Shown here one piece after another: positions 1 to 11,956 of a stretch of 64,000 bases of DNA (its first letter is position 1; each line of letters starts with the position of its first letter). This DNA comes from Xylaria sp. FL1777 (lineage: Eukaryota > Ascomycota > Sordariomycetes > Xylariales > Xylariaceae). The notes beneath the pieces were generated by a model. That model saw only the letters and a program-made list of their open reading frames with translations. It searched no databases and had not been told where the DNA came from. The translations under genes and the position numbers were made by a program. The stretch covers positions 124,001-188,000 of the forward strand of contig MU400540.1 of assembly GCA_022578965.1 (NCBI GenBank). Direction: 5' to 3'.

Positions 1-584
1 TGAATGTTTTCGTGACGAATGCTTTGATCGCCGATCGATGACATCCCTTCAGGATTCTCAGGGTGCTCTAACACAAATATCCATTTCCGTACTCCTCGCC
101 TAAACCCGGAAATATCGTTTCGAAATTCGAACGCTAATTGGTAATAATAATTTGCCTGCGCAGAGTAATTGGTATTATCGAAATCACCTGCCATATAGCT
201 CTCGGTAAGGTGCTAATTGTTGTTCGCCACAGATCCTACTGATCTCAGCGCTGGCTTTCTGATACTCGGAATCCACTGCAAAATAGGAATCAACAATCAC
301 GGCCTTCGGCAAGGTTTGTGGGCGTTCTGAAAGAATGGAGCGTGCAAGTGCTTACATTTTCGGAGAGCTTTATCCCGGCCTTTTCCATCGATGCCATACG
401 CTTTAACGGCCTCGTCAACAGCGTGTTGAAATGCGCGCTCCACTATCAAGACGAGAGTCAGCTTTTCATACAAAGAAAAATCCGGGATAATAGATGGCTT
501 TCATGGCGTTATATATGAGAGAGAAGGGCATATGAGAGATGTCCGCTGGTTTTGGAGTCCCAAGAGAAGAAGCGTCAAAATAAA
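1..584. other. No gene recognised
   Basis: Both strands carry only short open frames here. A 66-codon frame at 318-518 (+) has no recognisable motif and no neighbouring exon that extends it. This may be the flank of a gene outside the window. Confidence 0.4.
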
Positions 585-1004
585 TTAGGTCTCACTCTCA
601 GCCTTTATGGCAACGCGTGCTTCGTCAAGTAGTAATGCCATGTTGTAATCCGTCAAAGTTTGTTTTATGCGATCGGCAAGGCGAATTTCGGACTCGTATA
701 AAGTGCAGAACTTGCACTTGCCGTCAAGGGCATTTTTCGCGGTGGCTCCATGAGTGGGCTGAATTATAGAGGCCAAAGACGGGAGCTGTGGGACTCCTCG
801 GGAACGGCCGCTCGACGAGCTAGACTGACCGTGCGAACCATTGTCGATGATCAGTTTGCCACAGAAGGTTTGACCAGGCTTGCAAGACGAGCACCGAGTT
901 ATGAGGTCGCTCAGATGCGTTCCAACAGCGCTGTCTTGCCAACCGCTCTGTCTTGCATGGTTGCAGCCAGGGCAAGTCATAATAATTGTACCGACACGGC
1001 ACAT
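585..1004 (-). CDS. Small Cys-rich hypothetical protein (139 aa)
   Basis: I do not recognise this protein. It is a single open frame of 139 codons. The N-terminal part has paired cysteines suggestive of metal binding: CPGC near residue 11, CSSC near 38, and a further FCGK. A Ser-rich stretch follows, then a C-terminal segment with a CKFC pair and a predicted helix rich in Glu, Arg and Leu. The spacing of the four CxxC-like pairs is compatible with a small zinc-binding protein, but no known zinc-finger family is matched. An alternative start lies at the second Met (residue 9), just before TCPGC. No intron is evident. A shorter opposite-strand frame (750-1055) overlaps and looks less protein-like. 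Confidence 0.35.
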   Translation of the reverse strand: MCRVGTIIMTCPGCNHARQSGWQDSAVGTHLSDLITRCSSCKPGQTFCGKLIIDNGSHGQSSSSSGRSRGVPQLPSLASIIQPTHGATAKNALDGKCKFCTLYESEIRLADRIKQTLTDYNMALLLDEARVAIKAESET

Positions 1005-1799
1005 GGCGATACTGATAAATTTGGGGCCTTGGTCTTTGGTATGGCTTTAGGTTGATTGTGGAAGCACTCGATAGCCAGTTCAGAATATGATTCTAGTAAA
1101 ACAATACCAAGGGTTGAATATGCCCATTTCAATAAGGCTGATCTTGCCCTGAACTCGCCACCAGAGATTGAGCAGCCACTTCTGGCAACGAGAGCCCATA
1201 ATGACTAACATAATAATGCATGCTATGGCACGATTGGCCTTGATGATTTTTGTTTGTCGCAAGGGATAACAGACGGTAAGAGAACCCGGCTGTACGGAGC
1301 CGGGATTCTAGTGCTATTACATAACAAGATCAAGGCATTGGTTCAGTGGCCTCGCGCATTAGTAGCACCGAATTGCGTGCGGGGATGACACCATGTGCAA
1401 AAGCGAAAGAGATGAAGGGATGTAAGAGTACAGCATATGATGATGAAGGTCGCATACGAGCTCCTCCCCTGCACATATTGTTCACTGGATCTCCGCGGTG
1501 TAAGACGTCCTCGAGGCGTCAGTCGTCTTCACGATACTTGGGAACCGGGACATTGTTCACCAGCAAATTAACGCCAAACGGGGCAGTAGGTAACATGCAT
1601 ATTGACCTCGGACAAGTACAGCTAGTTCCCTGTCTTAATTTGATATTTCCCGACGTGGGTACAGCCCATCGTTTAGCGAATTCGTCAACTGACCAAAATT
1701 CCAAAGGCCTGGAGCACCATGGCTTTTTTGCATACCATTACCCCTCCACACATGGATGAAATGCAGGACATTCTAAGGCACATTGAATGTCTCGCTCCA
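1005..1799. other. No gene supported
   Basis: An open frame at 1346-1759 (+) and a shorter one at 1519-1704 (-) overlap each other. Neither has a recognisable motif, and I cannot decide whether either is coding. Confidence 0.35.
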
Positions 1800-2527
1800 T
1801 TAGGAGCCGCTCGGCTCACGGCCTTGAAGGACCCATAGCTCCTGCATCAGCTGTGTGATGCGCTGAGAAGACTTTAAGAGGTCTCTAGTGGCGCCATTTC
1901 TCTTCTGGTTCTGCCGTTTACTCATACGCCCCTGGGTTTCAAATTGACCCAGAATGTCTCTGAGCTGAATTCTAGCATGGTCAAGATCGGCAAAGGCAAC
2001 GTCCAACTGTTGTTGAACGCCTGCTATGGCTAGGAGCTCAGTAACCGATCCATTAACGTTTTGCAGCCGAGCAACTATCTTATTCAGTCGCTCGTGGTTG
2101 CGACGCTGAATCGCGATAGCTGATCGAGAGATGCCGCCAAAAGTGGTCTGGCCAGACTGGCAGAACGGGCTAGTGGCGTCGGTTGTGACAGCGACGTGCG
2201 CGAACGGGCTCTGGCTGACGTTTCCGCTCTACCGCTCGTTAGGGAAACACTTGGTGTGGGCTGTACATGGCTGTGGATTTCACTTGCCTCCTGGCCATTC
2301 GAAAGGAGATGGTACTTCACGAATGGATTCGAAGCACTGACGTGGACCCTCTCTTCCTGCTTGATCTCCGAGGCCGGGATCTCTCCAAGCTCCAACGGCT
2401 CATTCGCAATGCTACTTTGCTGGGTTGCCGTCTGGAATCCAGAGCATTCTGTGCAGACACTGGTCGAGTCTCTGTTGATCGACAATGGCGGCAAAAACCC
2501 AGAATCCGACACCAGTTGACCAGACAT
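1800..2527 (-). CDS. Hypothetical coiled-coil protein, exon structure unresolved
   Basis: I do not recognise the family. Two overlapping minus frames look protein-like. The upstream frame (2527 to 2084) is Ser/Thr/Ala-rich and low in complexity. The downstream frame is open from about 2230 to 1800 and encodes a helical segment of over 100 residues (RRNHERLNKIVARLQ..., ending LWVLQGREPSGS) rich in Gln, Leu, Arg and Glu, typical of a coiled coil. An intron or a frameshift must link the two, but no donor/acceptor pair I tried keeps the phase. It may therefore be a degraded gene. A third minus frame (2853-2317) overlaps and is probably non-coding. Confidence 0.3.
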
Positions 2528-2869
2528 AGTGTCTTCCTATGTACGAGAAGTACACGTTTGTGGGAAATAGAGACGAGTAAGGTATCCACGTGGATATCTC
2601 GCGAACATACAAGTGCTTCGACTCGACCAAGTTCAGGCAGACTGGGACTATGCTGAAAATAATTCAGGGCTGCCCGCTTGCAGTCAACAAATTGGAAGAC
2701 GACTCGAGAGTTGAGGGAAAATGGAGGAGAGTTCCTGAAGCATCCAAGATTATGCTGCTGAGGCACCTGCTTCTCGAGGCTGGCTGGAAGGGGATACGCG
2801 GCTTCTTCCATAATCACTGGTAGATGCCCCTTTCTCTTTAATGTTCCTTCCAATGCTAGATTCCGTGGA

Positions 2870-3075
2870 CATGCAAGAGGTAGCTGTACCTACCTGTTGA
2901 AAAGCGCCTACCTACTCAGAGGTAAATATATGGTAGCTGCAGCTGCCTAGGTACTCAGATAGACTAGCATAGGTTAAGGAGGTACCTCCTTGCCTACATA
3001 AACACATAAGGTACCTACATACAATAGGTATGGACCTAGGTATGTAGGTAGGTGCGTACAGGCCTACAGGTGCTG
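2870..3075. repeat. AGGTA/TACCT tetranucleotide-like tract
   Basis: This intergenic stretch holds about ten copies of TACCT or AGGTA, several fused as CCTAGG or GGTACC palindromes. The same motif recurs near 10694-10715, 14310-14360, 15255-15270, 15525-15665 and 26355-26385, always between genes. It is an irregular dispersed simple repeat, not a perfect tandem array. Confidence 0.6.
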
Positions 3076-3818
3076 TATGTATCTCTTATTGAGCGAGCCC
3101 AGGAGTGAACTGTTTGGGAATTCGATGATGAATTTACATGTACTTATGTTATTGAAATACGTAAGACTTACATAAATGCAGAGTACAGATCTCAAAGAGT
3201 TATAAGAGCTTGATCTCTCTCTTATAATATTTCTTTTCCACGACTTGTCATTGCTATCATTACTGCCATCAAAATCGGTCCTGGACCATAGATATATTGA
3301 CTCTGCCTAAAGTGAATCCTAGAGTAACTGATTTCAACCGTACATTTGTTAAGGGTTTATAAGAACATAAGAACAAGTCCACTGAAAACACCGAATCATT
3401 TGGAGCACTTCTTTAGGATTGGTCAAAATTTGGGTGCTTTAACATGGACTGTTGGAGGTTGCTTGATGAACTGTGCCTTCGAAATAAGAGTTGCAAGATC
3501 ATGCTACAATTATCGCCGTTAAATCTACTACCTAGCGTGCGTGTGCATCATGACGATTTCACCATGACTTCAATTCCCCCTGAAGGCTTGTCTCATAAAA
3601 CAGAGCTTCAGAGAGGTCTACATAGGTGACTAGGCCAAGACCGCAGCACCTGCCTGATTGGCCCTTTAGGCCCAAGAAGAGCGAGAGTCCCACTTAAAAA
3701 TCGACCACGCAGAAAAACGTCTCGATCCTCTATCAATTCATTCTAGAGCTTCAAGATCTCCGGTCCGCGAACCATACCCCGCCACCCCCCAGCCCCGGTC
3801 AATTGGCTCGACGACGAG
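3076..3818. other. Intergenic, no gene recognised
   Basis: This is mainly AT-rich sequence with a 61-codon frame at 3444-3629 (+) that I cannot support. The last 150 bases are the presumed promoter and 5' leader of the ribosomal-protein gene that starts at 3819. Confidence 0.4.
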
Positions 3819-4963
3819 ATGGCGACACCACGCCTCGCGCGCTCCCCGACCTGTCTAAGCTGCCTGCGGCGGCTGGCCGCAACGCAGCAGCAGCCGCAGC
3901 TATACGCAGTCTCACCGTTATCGTGGACACAGAGCCGCGCGAGGACGACGAAGGCCGAGCTCGAGGATCTGCAGGGCACCCCGGTGCGTCTGCTGCGCGA
4001 CATCCGGGGCTTCGGACGCAAATGTATGTTATGTTATGCTGCTGCGAAACCTGCATGCTGCAGATACCGCACAATCTCCCGAGGCATACAGAGCCAGAGC
4101 CAGAGCCAGAGAGATGGACTGACGCGAGAAAAACAAACAAAACAGATGCCATCATCCGCGTGAAGGCCGGTCGTATGCGCAACATCTGGTTCCCCAAGGG
4201 CCTCGCCGAGTATATGACGAAGCAGCGGTTCACCGAGTTAGGGCTGAGCGAGGCCGCCATCGGCGTGCGCGACCGCACCTTCGGCACGCAGGTGTTGGAA
4301 GAGGAGCCAGGACAGCAGCAGTCTTCTTCAGAGGTGAAGGACAAGCGCAAGGAGACGCTTACGCTGTCGGTAAGCAATCCCAGTTCATATCGCCTCGCCC
4401 TGTATTATCATTCTACTTCTCTCCTATTCCCCAGATGGGAAGCTTAGGGGAGCTCTGGGTGAAGCAAGGGAACGGAAAGAGTAAGAACAAATTCGCTAAC
4501 GAGTATTGAAACGATGAAATAGCCCGAGGAAACACAAACCCTCCTCTCGACGCTTCTCCCCGAAGTTCTCGTCTTCCCGCGTATCCCCGTGCACACGCCT
4601 CCCCCGGAACCCTCCGTCCCGCGCTCCCCTTCACTGGCAGCCAATGCCTCCATCTCTACGTCGACACCCGCCGAGCCCGCCGCAGTGACGCCCATCTTCG
4701 GCTCCGTGTCGCGGGCCGACATTCTGACCCAGATCAAGGAGAGCTTGCTCAAGGATCCGCAGGGCAGCCGTGTTGCTCTCGAGGCGGAATCCCTAGAACT
4801 CGTAGGCTTGGACCCGGTGCACGACGGCGAGAACCGTATCAAGAGGCTCGGTAACTTCGAGGTTCTCATCACGTCCGGCGTTGGCGCCAACGGTAATCAA
4901 TTGGACCCTGTTAGCCGCGTCGTGCAGGTTGTGCCCGAGGAGCCGGGCCCTCGCTCGAATTAA
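3819..4963 (+). CDS. MRPL50: Mitochondrial large-subunit ribosomal protein bL9m
   Basis: The product is a structural protein of the mitochondrial 54S ribosomal subunit, the bL9 homologue (yeast Mrpl50). Three exons fit in phase: 3819-4023, 4146-4369 and 4523-4963, giving 289 aa. The N-terminus is Arg/Ala/Gln-rich without acidic residues, as expected for a mitochondrial presequence. Residues about 54-93 match the bL9 N-terminal rRNA-binding domain: VRLLRDIRGFGRK, then IIRVKAGRMRN and WFPKGLAEYMT. This corresponds to the bacterial pattern of a GxGKxG turn followed by VxxGYxRNxLxPxGLA. The C-terminal extension is long and Pro/Ser-rich, much larger than in bacterial L9 (about 150 aa), which is usual for fungal mitoribosomal proteins. 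Intron 1 holds a short hexanucleotide repeat. An overlapping +1 frame from 3803 and a minus frame at 3799-4377 are shadows. Confidence in family is high; the start is the first ATG of the presequence-like frame. Confidence 0.88.
4090..4112. repeat. AGAGCC hexanucleotide repeat in intron
   Basis: About four tandem copies of the hexamer AGAGCC lie inside intron 1 (4024-4145) of the bL9m gene. Because it is intronic it does not alter the protein. Confidence 0.8.
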
Positions 4964-5978
4964 CGACGGGGGTCTACAGATATAGACATAGGCTGAACCT
5001 ACACGTGTCGATACTGTCACGTAGCCCCTTTGATGTAGACTTATCATCGGGCGAGTTATGATGAAATTCATCCTCAGAAATTGGATGGAGGCTCCTGGGG
5101 CGTCAGTTTGATTTGCTGGAGAGATAACATGAAAAAAACGGAGACGCCCTGTAAACTTTCCACACAAAGGTGGTTAAGAAACAGATAGCCTGTTATTGTA
5201 CCATACATAAAGACAGGCAGCTCTTGACTCATAGATGTATAACATGTATATTTCTAGTGATGGTCACGATCACCTAAATATTCTTTTACCCTGCTTGACG
5301 AGATAGGAACCTCATTATGTCTGAACATTCAGGATATAGTAACTAAAATTATATTTATTTAATGGTCGACTGATAAGTAGTCAACAAGGGTATTTTCCAT
5401 TCTACATCGTCCATTCCCATCATAAAAGAATTGGAAGCCACCTACCACCACTCTCCTTGAATTTGTTTTCCTTCTTTGCTACCCTGTGTCTACCGCCAGT
5501 TTTGAAGGCTCACAATCCACACTCCTGTAGCGCCAAACAGCGACGCTTGCAACTAAGATTAGGATCAAAACGATGAAACCACTGCCTAAAACCATATTCC
5601 ATGAGGACACTAGATCTGTTTCTAGGGCTACTCAATATCTCTGAAAGAACCGAAACGCCGTTGCTCCCCGCTCATAAACCAGGACGTAGCATATATGAAA
5701 GCACTGGAACTGCTTGAGCAAGAGACGGGGGGAGGACAAGATAAGCACGCCGGCACTACATCCCTTATCTCCCTGGATAACTAACATCTAGATTCCAAAG
5801 CGAGTCCCAGACTATGCTCTTACGGCTCGGGGTATCGCTTGCATCTCGTTGAAGCTGCGGTGGTGCATGGTGTCGTGCCTGGGATCGAGACTGACTCTGC
5901 CTTTGTGGACTGTGCTGCGGGTATGACGTGTCATCTGGTTGAGGACGGCCCTAAGATCCCATCAGTCCCACTCTGCTT
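4964..5978. other. Convergent intergenic region
   Basis: This is the shared 3' region between the bL9m gene (+) and ATG11 (-). Only short frames occur (for example 5839-6021 +, which overlaps the ATG11 end). I see no repeat or RNA gene. Confidence 0.5.
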
Positions 5979-8900
5979 TCAAGGGCCGAAGAGTGTATCA
6001 GCGGCGTTTCGCACCTCATGAGAGTTTGGGGGGGCCGCCCGTTTCCCTTTATCTTGATGATTGGACTTCGTTGTCTGTTCTTCCTGGGCATTGCTAGGTC
6101 CGGCAACGCTGTGCTCTAAAGCCGGGCTAGCATCAAGCACTGGGCTGTCAGGATGAGCAACACGTAAACTATTCGTTTCACTGGCCAGTGCACTGCCTTT
6201 AGCAGCCGTGGCACCTGCAGCAAAGGGTAAGGCTTTCTTGGAGCCTGAACTGCTGCGTCTACTCTCGAGGCTTTTGCTTAGCGTCCTACTGACACCCTCT
6301 ATGCCACTGTGGGGGCCAAGTTTAGACTTGTGCTTCCCAGATTGCCCATGTGAATGCATATCTGCTATTGCTTCAACTTTATTCGAGGCTACTGTTGACT
6401 TGGCGAGACCAGGTGTGGACGGCGCACCTGGTTTGTCTTCTTGCGCGTCAGCTAGCCACCAACGCAGGCCATCTGATAGATCAAATGGGTTGTCGTTCTC
6501 ATCACCAGTGGTGACAGAATCCGTTTCACCTCCAGAGAGGGGCGGATTTGCAGACTGCAAGCTTTTAGATAGATCGACGACACGTTCCTGGATACAAGTA
6601 ATCCGAGCCACAAGCCATTCTCGGCTTCGTAGACGGTGATTTTCCTGCTCACGGAGGAAGAAGTGTGGACAGCCGACGTTGAATGCCGCCCAAGCCCCAG
6701 TAATTGAATGCTTCGTGGGAAGAAACAATGCAAGATCACCTGCTTTGAAGTTCTTATATGCAATTTTCTCGTGAGCTTCCTTGGCTGCCGCATTGGCGCG
6801 GTCGCGGAAGTTACGCGCGTCGCGCGTCATCTTACGAGCTGAGTGCTCAATCTCCTTCACACGGCGATAGATCACATCGGAGAATGCATCAATGTCGAAG
6901 TTGCCCGGGCCTGCTATGAAGGCTTGGTACTGCTCCTCCTCTGCACTAGAGGTCTCAGCGTTCATCCAATAAAGCAATCGTAGGTCAGTACTGTCACTAA
7001 GAGTGCTGCTTCCTAGCGGCAATGAGCGCTTAATAGACACTCCAGGATCAGAAGAATCATTAGGATTTTGTGATACTCGCTCTGAACGTGGAATCTTCTG
7101 AATAATCATCGATCCGTCTGTCCGCGTAACCGAGAAGTTGAGACGCTCTAGGAGTCTGGTAAGTCGTTCGTTCTGAGTGTATAATCGTTGGGCCAAGTCT
7201 TTAGAGCGGGTATTGCGATCTTCGAATCTTGCGTTTAAGGCCGTCAGGCTTGATTCAGTTGACTGTAGCTTTTCTTGAAACATCCGCACTTCTTCTTCTA
7301 GGCTGCCTACTCGAGACTGCCTAGATGCTAGTTGCTCTGTTAAGTCGGCGACTTTTTTCTCCTCTTCATCAAGGCTCTTTCGCAGGGTCTCGGATCCGGT
7401 TACTCCTTCAGTCATCTTGACTCTTAACTCGTTGAGCTGCTCACGGCCATCATTCACTTCGGCCTCTAGAGTAATACACCTGGCCTTCTCCGTGTCCAAA
7501 GATTCGCGTAGCCGGATGGCCGCCATCTCCTCGTTAGATAACTTCTCCTTTGTGGATGATAGTTCTGACTTTACTCCCCTGACAGTAGCATCAGCGAGAC
7601 CAAGATCAGCCTTCATCAACGAAAGATCTTGTTCAACGGAATGTAACTTTGCAAGGACATCAACCGATTTTGTTATAATAGCATCGATTAGATCTGCGAA
7701 GTCCGGTGGCGCTGTTTCTGTTGGAGACAGTCGGTCATGGAGCTCTCTGAGTGATCGCGCGTGGACTTCCGTGTTTTCTTGTGTGGCCTCTGCTTGCTTG
7801 GTCATACTCTTGATCATATCGCGGGCTTCACGGAGTTCCCTCTCAAGAGAAACTGTTCGTTCCCTCTGTACTTTGGCTTCATTCCGTAGAAAGTCCACTT
7901 GCCCTTGTGTTTTGAGAGCATCATCTCTCTTCTCATTGTTCAAGCGATCGATTTCATCTTGCATTGATTGGACCATTGCGTCCTCGGTTTCTTCTAGCCG
8001 TGCCTTGAGATGCTTGATCTCGTCCTCGTAAGATTTACGTTCTTCCATGAATTCTCTTTTAAGGGCCTCCATATTGCCTAAAAGGTCTTGCTTGGTTGAA
8101 TTGGCTTCATCTATGTGTTCAGCATGTGCGTTCGCTTCCTTTTGCAAAACGGCAGAACGTTCCTTTTCCGCATTGAGTTCGGTTTCGAGTTGCGCAATAC
8201 GTTGTAAAAGGGCTTCGTTGTTTTCTGATGCAGATGACTGCCGACGGTCTTGGGAGGCACGCGAGCCCCGGATGGATGTCGAGGAATTAGTTTGATCATT
8301 CTGTTGAGGGAATATAGACGGCCGTGACGCCTGTGTGTGTCGATGTAATAAGTCTTCTAGTCTACGAACTCGGCTTTCTGCAGTCTTGAGTCTGCTTTCC
8401 AGCTTTGATTTATCACCCTGCAAGCTTCGGATGAGATCATCGTCTCCTCTAATGAGAAGACCGCTTCGACCCAAGGCCGCCTCGTGAACGCTACCGTTCT
8501 TGAATGCCTTGAGCCTTTTGTACTGTTGTTTCGTTGGGTTGTCGAGGTCGCTGATGAGTTTGGCGACGTCTGTTGTAACAGCCTCATCAGCATCCTGACG
8601 TCGGACTATTGCAAAGAATTCGTCTAGTTCTTGTTTGGTCACATCCGGCCATCGTTCTTCTTCGCCACGAAGATTGACCTCGAGACCAAGTACATGGTTT
8701 ATATTCTTTTCTGGGCCATAAGTATTACCAACCATCTTTTCCCATTTTCGTCTTCTTTTCAGTTCCTCATCCTGGAATAAGGCCATTTCGTTGGCAAGAG
8801 TCGACGAGTCTGTCTTAATCTTTTCGGACCATTCTCGCCTTCTAATAGACTCGACCATGAATGACGCGTACATGAATGGAAGCTGTTGGATGAGTCGCAG

Positions 8901-10296
8901 ATAGTCAAATGTAGTCATCTCCTCTTCTACCTGGTTCATAAGATTCATCTGGGTTTTGACATCATGGTGCAGCGATGTGATCTCTGCCATGTTACGCATG
9001 AATGTAATTGAGTCAGCAGCAACCTCATTACGAGCTTTGGTAGCGTAGCGGAGCATGTCATCCATTTCCAGGGCTCGATTTTGAATACTAGGCAAGAGCT
9101 GCTTAGTATGGTTGGCGGCGGTTTTAGAAACCTGTGATACATCTTTTGCTTGATTTGTATACTGGAGCGTAGCCTGATAATCTGTGTCGATCTTGTTTGC
9201 AACTGCCTCGATGTCCTCTAAAAGTTGCGTGCAATCATTTATGTGCTGCATTGCCGAGCGTGCGACGAGCTTGTCAAACTCCCCAAACAGCTCCTCACAG
9301 CCACCAAATAACTTGTCTGCAGCAGAGTCCAGATCTGAGATTTTGGTGTTATACTTCCGCAAGGCCGTTGCCGCAAGCTTCCCAGCCTTGCGCGTCGGAT
9401 CGGGGTCAATTAGGTCTTCTAGCGTAGGTTGGCGAGGCTTCCGAACTTCTTGACCCGTCATAAAGCGCACCATAGTAGAAGACACAGGGACGCTACGGGC
9501 CAGTTCAAGATAACGCTCCCAGTTCGACGTCAAATTTGCATATTCCTCCTGTGCTGGGGTCGCCCATTTCTTGAATTCCAAGTACTTTGGTTCGATCGGT
9601 TTCAAGGCGGTGTCGAGATTCGCAACAGCAGCATCCAAGCATTTAAGCATCACGTCTATCTCATCATGGCGGTCCCGCGCGGCACCCGCCATCTCTCGGC
9701 AGTCATCGGAGACGCGGAGCGCCCAGTCGCGCCGTTTCTTGAAGAGATCTTGCCATGAGCGGAGTGAATGCGTATCATCGATCGAGTTCGGCGCGGTTGT
9801 GACCTGGTAGCGCTTCGGTACCGGAAATTCGGAAACGAGGGAAGTTGGTGCACCGGAGGAGGACGCTTGCGTTATTCGGATGTCGTAGACGTATATCTCT
9901 CTCTAGTTGAGAGAACATGGTGAGCATTGCAGGACAGAACATTTTAGAAGTCACGAGAAGGAGGCGCTGACCTCGGATTGTATGGTTTGAATCTTTATTG
10001 TCTTCCCTTGGGAAGTAAGCGCCACTACATTCTGAGCTGGTATGGTGCTTTGTCGGGCAACCCATGCCTTGAAATCGTCGAGGCTAGTAGAAGCACCTGT
10101 TAGCCGGCATCGAAGCTCTGTGGATGGCAATCTGTGGTGGGAGTGCTCATAGGCTCAGAGACCCGAATGCTCGTATGCTCGTTTTAGGTTTGTAAGCAGA
10201 TGGAAGCAAAATAAGCACTCACTCGGAAAACTGCCAACTGTCAACTTGCAGGCGCTGGCCCGTATGAGCGATCAACACCTGCGTCTGCGTGGCCAT
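5979..10296 (-). CDS. ATG11: Autophagy-related protein 11 (Atg11), selective autophagy scaffold
   Basis: Atg11 is the scaffold that links cargo receptors to the Atg1 kinase machinery at the phagophore assembly site in mitophagy, pexophagy and related pathways. Three exons fit in phase: 10296-10223, 10083-9972 and 9902-5979, giving 1369 aa. The N-terminus (MATQTQVLIAHTGQRLQVD) and the following SLDDFKAWVA-like segment match the conserved Atg11 start, which justifies placing the start upstream of the long exon. Residues about 135-430 form the conserved helical Atg11/Atg17-like region. Residues about 500-1000 are nearly continuous coiled coil. Around 1100-1180 lies the conserved C-terminal Atg11 domain, with the segment KAGDLALFLPTKH...WAAFNVGCPHFFL. 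The tail is low-complexity and Ser/Ala-rich. The length is typical for Pezizomycotina Atg11 (about 1200-1450 aa). The gene is intact. Several 60-200 codon plus-strand frames inside it are shadows. Confidence 0.95.
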
Positions 10297-11076
10297 GTCG
10301 CTCGCTGTCCATCCCTCGATTACTTATGCGTGAGGGAGGCCGGAGACGAGATCGGGGAGATGGCGAAGGCGATGCTTGGAAGTAAACCCATTCGGCCGCG
10401 CTACATATAGGTTATATGAAGATATAAAGATAACGCAGTAGATAAATAAGTATCGGCCTGGGGCAGGCCAGCTTCTACGCTAGATACCGTATCGGGAGCT
10501 CTGGGCAGGCTGCGATTCGTTCCCAATGAGCTGGAGGAGGTCAGGCTGATGGATCCTGGGACCCCGACCAGGCCGAGCTGGGATAAGTTATTGATGTCAA
10601 GGGACCCGGTGGACCCACTGTATAAAGTCCACACTTCCAGTCACACTTAGGTTCAGCACCGAAAAGGTTTCATGGTGCATTGCATACTTCCCGGTACCTA
10701 CCTAGGTACCTCCTACACAGATGCCAACCTGCGTACCTTTTGTGCTTACATGTGACCAATGGGTTAATTACAACTATAAAGAAGAGACTCAAGATGCGAG
10801 CTATATTTATTAATAAAGAATCAAAATCTATCAGGTGCAGTCTTATTAAAATAATCAAAGGTAATTATAGAGAGAACAAAGAAACAACACTCTAGGATAC
10901 GTACGTAACGCCACAATTGTGTTGCACCGCCACCTCTATTTACTTAGGTTGGCAACAATACATATACCTAAGTATCTTTAGCAACTGCGACAATCGCAAG
11001 AACTGGAACACAGATCTAGCTACTTATCGACATACAAGCATTATACTGCACATCGATATCAACCTCTCAAATCGCG
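10297..11076. other. Divergent promoter region, AT-rich
   Basis: This region separates ATG11 (-) from the CENP-H-like gene (+), so both promoters must lie here. It contains a TACCTACCTAGGTACCT cluster at about 10694-10712. A long AT-rich stretch runs from 10745 to 10880 without recognisable coding. Confidence 0.5.
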
Positions 11077-11956
11077 GTGCTGATATTTGATAACATGCAA
11101 GACCAGAGCGTAGAGGTCGCAACACCCCTTGTTCTCTCCGATAAGGAGAAGACGGTATTAGAGCTTCACGATAAGCTAGAGCAGCTTCAGCTGGAGATCG
11201 CGCTGCTCAATGCGCAAAAGAACTATGTTCCTGGTAGATGCCTCTCACCCCGTGAACCCCTTTCTGAATCATTTGGGCTTCTATTGACATGGTTGGAAGA
11301 CACAGCCTCAGAGCGCACCATAGAAGTTGCGCAACAAGAGCTCCTGGAGTCGCGGGCCAGATATATGTTACGCAATGAGGTAATCGCAAGCGTTGTGAGC
11401 GTAAATCCGATACTACAAGCCGTTCACAACGGGACGAAAGCTTCGCCTATAGAAAGGTAGGTTCTTCTACGACTTGCTTTAATTTCATCACCCTGGTCTG
11501 CTTTTACTTATCCAGGGTCATCCCACGTATCTACCAACTCACCTCAATTCGTCAATCAATCTAATATACAACAGAGATCTCCTTCCACTGCTCACAGACC
11601 GAGACACCACATCAACTACGCTCGCGGCCCAGGACACAGAGTTTCAGTCTTTACTGTCTGACCTGACAGACGTCGAGAGCCGTTCCTTGCGTCTAAGCCG
11701 GGAGAACGTTGCTCTTGCGGAGCGTTTATTAGAACTCGCAAAGCAGACAGAGCAGGGCAAGGCCGAGCTTCTCCCCAGCGACTCGGAATATGCGGCTGAA
11801 ATAGCGGGGCTGGAAGCTGAGGTGAAGAGCAGTAGACAGAGGTGGCGCGTCCTCAAGGGCACGGCAAGTGCCATTGTTGCGGGCAGTGGCGTTGATTGGG
11901 CAAGAGATGCAGAGCTAAGGAACATAGTACTGGATCCAGCAGAGGAAGAGGTATAA
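11077..11956 (+). CDS. CENP-H-like kinetochore protein
   Basis: This is probably the fungal CENP-H-type subunit of the constitutive centromere-associated network (inner kinetochore, CCAN; related to Fta3/Mcm16). Two exons, 11077-11456 and 11575-11956, join in phase (AG|A codon) to give 253 aa. If translation starts at the second Met (11095), the product is 247 aa. The body is helical and coiled-coil-rich (residues about 20-55 and 140-215). The C-terminus carries the segment that marks the CENP-H domain: RWRVLKGTASAIVAGSGVDW followed by an acidic end (LDPAEEEV). The SGVDWA motif near the C-terminus is the strongest evidence. The N-terminal half is less conserved, as is usual. The assignment rests on this one segment; a different CCAN subunit is possible. 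Confidence 0.65.

Noticed and set aside
3799..4447. Long overlapping frames on both strands around the bL9m gene
   Set aside because: They run through the intron and lack motifs; the spliced bL9m frame explains the region.
7417..8295. Plus-strand Ser-rich frames of up to 204 codons within ATG11
   Set aside because: They are antisense shadows of the coiled-coil coding sequence.
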